Assembly: GCA_965116715.1 (NCBI GenBank)
Contig: OZ220724.1
Location: forward strand, 1,302,001 to 1,366,000
Length of the DNA stretch: 64,000 bases
Direction: 5' to 3'
Origin: Poriferisodalis sp965116715
GTDB lineage: Bacteria; Actinomycetota; Acidimicrobiia; Acidimicrobiales; Poriferisodalaceae
The translations under genes and the position numbers were made by a program. How positions within the stretch are numbered: position 1 is the first letter of the stretch; every line of letters starts with the position of its first letter. Shown here piece by piece: positions 63,201 to 64,000 of the stretch. The notes under the pieces are model-generated. The model did no database searches and had not been told where the DNA came from. It saw only the letters and a program-made list of their open reading frames with translations.

Positions 63201-64000
63201 TCAGCCCAGGGCGATCATCGAGGTGCCACTCAGTGCGGCGGCGATGCCGATGGCCTGCCACCAGCGCAGCGTGTCGTCGTCGAACAGCACCGCCAAGGCG
63301 ATCGTCACTACGGGATAGAGGGACGCAGCCACTGCTACCTCGCTGAGCGGGCCCCGTTGCAGCCCGGCAATGAAGGCGCCCATGCCGGCTCCACCGGCGA
63401 CACCGCCGGCGAAGCCCGCAAGACGGAGCGAGGGAGGCAGGATCTGGGGAATCCGTCGCACTCTGGTCACTGCCAGCATGCACGCCAGTGCCGCCATTCG
63501 CTGGCTGACTGCGGGCCACATGCCGCTGTCCAGGCTGGTCTCTCCCAACAGCACCGTTGCGGTCGCAAACGTGACCCCGGCCAACAGTGCGAACGCGATG
63601 CCGCGCCGGATGTCGCCTCGCAGATCCGGCACGATGACCGCGGCCAGCAGCCCGGCAATGGTCGCCGCGATGCCGGCGGCTGCCACCGACGAGGGCCGCT
63701 CGCCGACCCCGAGCCCGTACGCCAGCGGCCCCAGCGCTGTGGACGCCGCCACCACCGGCGAGGCAATCGCCGCGGAGGACACCGCCATGCTGTGCCACAT
63801 CGCCGACAGCGCGAGGGCCATCAGTGCGCCCGAGAGCGCCCCGAGCGCAAGCGAAGCGCCGATGGCAGAGCTCGGCACCAGCAACAGCAACACCACTGTC
63901 ACGACGAGGCCGCCCATGAAGGCCGTGCCGACCGCGGTCATGGCCCGCGCGCGCCGGCTGCAGTAACGACCGAAGTAGTCGGAAACGCCGATCAGGACCG
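63201..64000 (-). CDS. EamA/DMT-family transporter, N-terminus missing at window edge
   Basis: The frame is open to the window end and continues into family-like sequence (VLIGVSDYFGRYCSRRARAM), so ATG 63941 is internal and the gene starts outside. The visible 265 residues have hydrophobic segments SAIGASLALGALSGALMALA, GIAFALLAGVTFATATVLLG and VAVAASLYPVVTIALAVLFD, and end ALSGTSMIALG. It is an exporter of unknown substrate and the third EamA gene in the window. Confidence 0.82.
   Translation of the reverse strand, partial: VLIGVSDYFGRYCSRRARAMTAVGTAFMGGLVVTVVLLLLVPSSAIGASLALGALSGALMALALSAMWHSMAVSSAAIASPVVAASTALGPLAYGLGVGERPSSVAAAGIAATIAGLLAAVIVPDLRGDIRRGIAFALLAGVTFATATVLLGETSLDSGMWPAVSQRMAALACMLAVTRVRRIPQILPPSLRLAGFAGGVAGGAGMGAFIAGLQRGPLSEVAVAASLYPVVTIALAVLFDDDTLRWWQAIGIAAALSGTSMIALG

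Noticed and set aside
1..64000. CRISPR arrays or insertion sequences
   Set aside because: No regularly spaced direct repeats with unique spacers and no transposase-like coding sequence were found.

Overview
The window reads as a high-GC actinobacterial chromosome segment, most likely Acidimicrobiia. I infer this from the DUF501–Ppx/GppA gene pair, an actinobacterial-type inositol-3-phosphate synthase, several luciferase-like flavin/F420 oxidoreductases, GTG/TTG starts, and many leaderless starts with a TANNNT box 6–9 bases before the start codon. There is one tRNA, and I see no phage, IS element or CRISPR array. Both edges cut genes: a SulP transporter on the left and an EamA-type transporter on the right.

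Layout. 1–7.2 kb: SulP permease (partial), a Pro/Thr-rich lipoprotein, an LLM oxidoreductase, M18 aminopeptidase, a histidine phosphatase, an ammonium transporter and a trans-sulfuration PLP enzyme. 7.3–10.8 kb: a lower-GC two-gene island (GHKL ATPase plus an 826-residue protein with a PRTase-like stretch) that sits between that PLP enzyme and a cysteine synthase/CBS-type enzyme. 12–14.8 kb: a frameshifted aldoxime-dehydratase gene, a retropepsin-like protease, an 82-residue orphan and an EamA transporter. 15–23 kb: a fused indolepyruvate ferredoxin oxidoreductase, an MFS transporter, a GrdB-like reductase subunit interrupted by an in-frame UGA that looks like selenocysteine, an SDR and a phytanoyl-CoA dioxygenase-like enzyme. 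23–27.8 kb: a large two-domain glycosyltransferase facing an ABC-2 polysaccharide-type exporter. 27.8–38.5 kb: catabolic oxidoreductases including homogentisate dioxygenase, two further SDRs, an MFS transporter, a complete SulP transporter and polyphosphate kinase 2.

38.5–50.7 kb: a methyltransferase, a Rieske–ThDP enzyme fusion, a tightly overlapping SixA / GcvT-like / ornithine-cyclodeaminase-like / EamA operon, an IPNS-type oxygenase, a secreted His-rich protein preceded by four direct repeats spaced exactly 11 bp, inositol-3-phosphate synthase, a cytochrome P450, a ketopantoate-reductase-like enzyme and tRNA-Leu(UAA). 50.8–64 kb: a Cas4/AddB-like nuclease, a GNAT, Ppx/GppA, DUF501, then a block resembling the accessory (maturation) genes of a molybdenum hydroxylase such as aerobic CO dehydrogenase: CoxG, a MobA-like cytidylyltransferase, two XdhC/CoxI-type proteins, CoxE (VWA) and CoxD (MoxR ATPase). 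An acyl-CoA dehydrogenase and a VapBC toxin–antitoxin pair sit inside this block. The catalytic subunits are not in the window.

The two most notable items are the candidate selenoprotein at 19989–21134, with a hairpin 11 bases after the UGA, and the GHKL/PRTase-like island at 7299–10820, which matches no system I can name.
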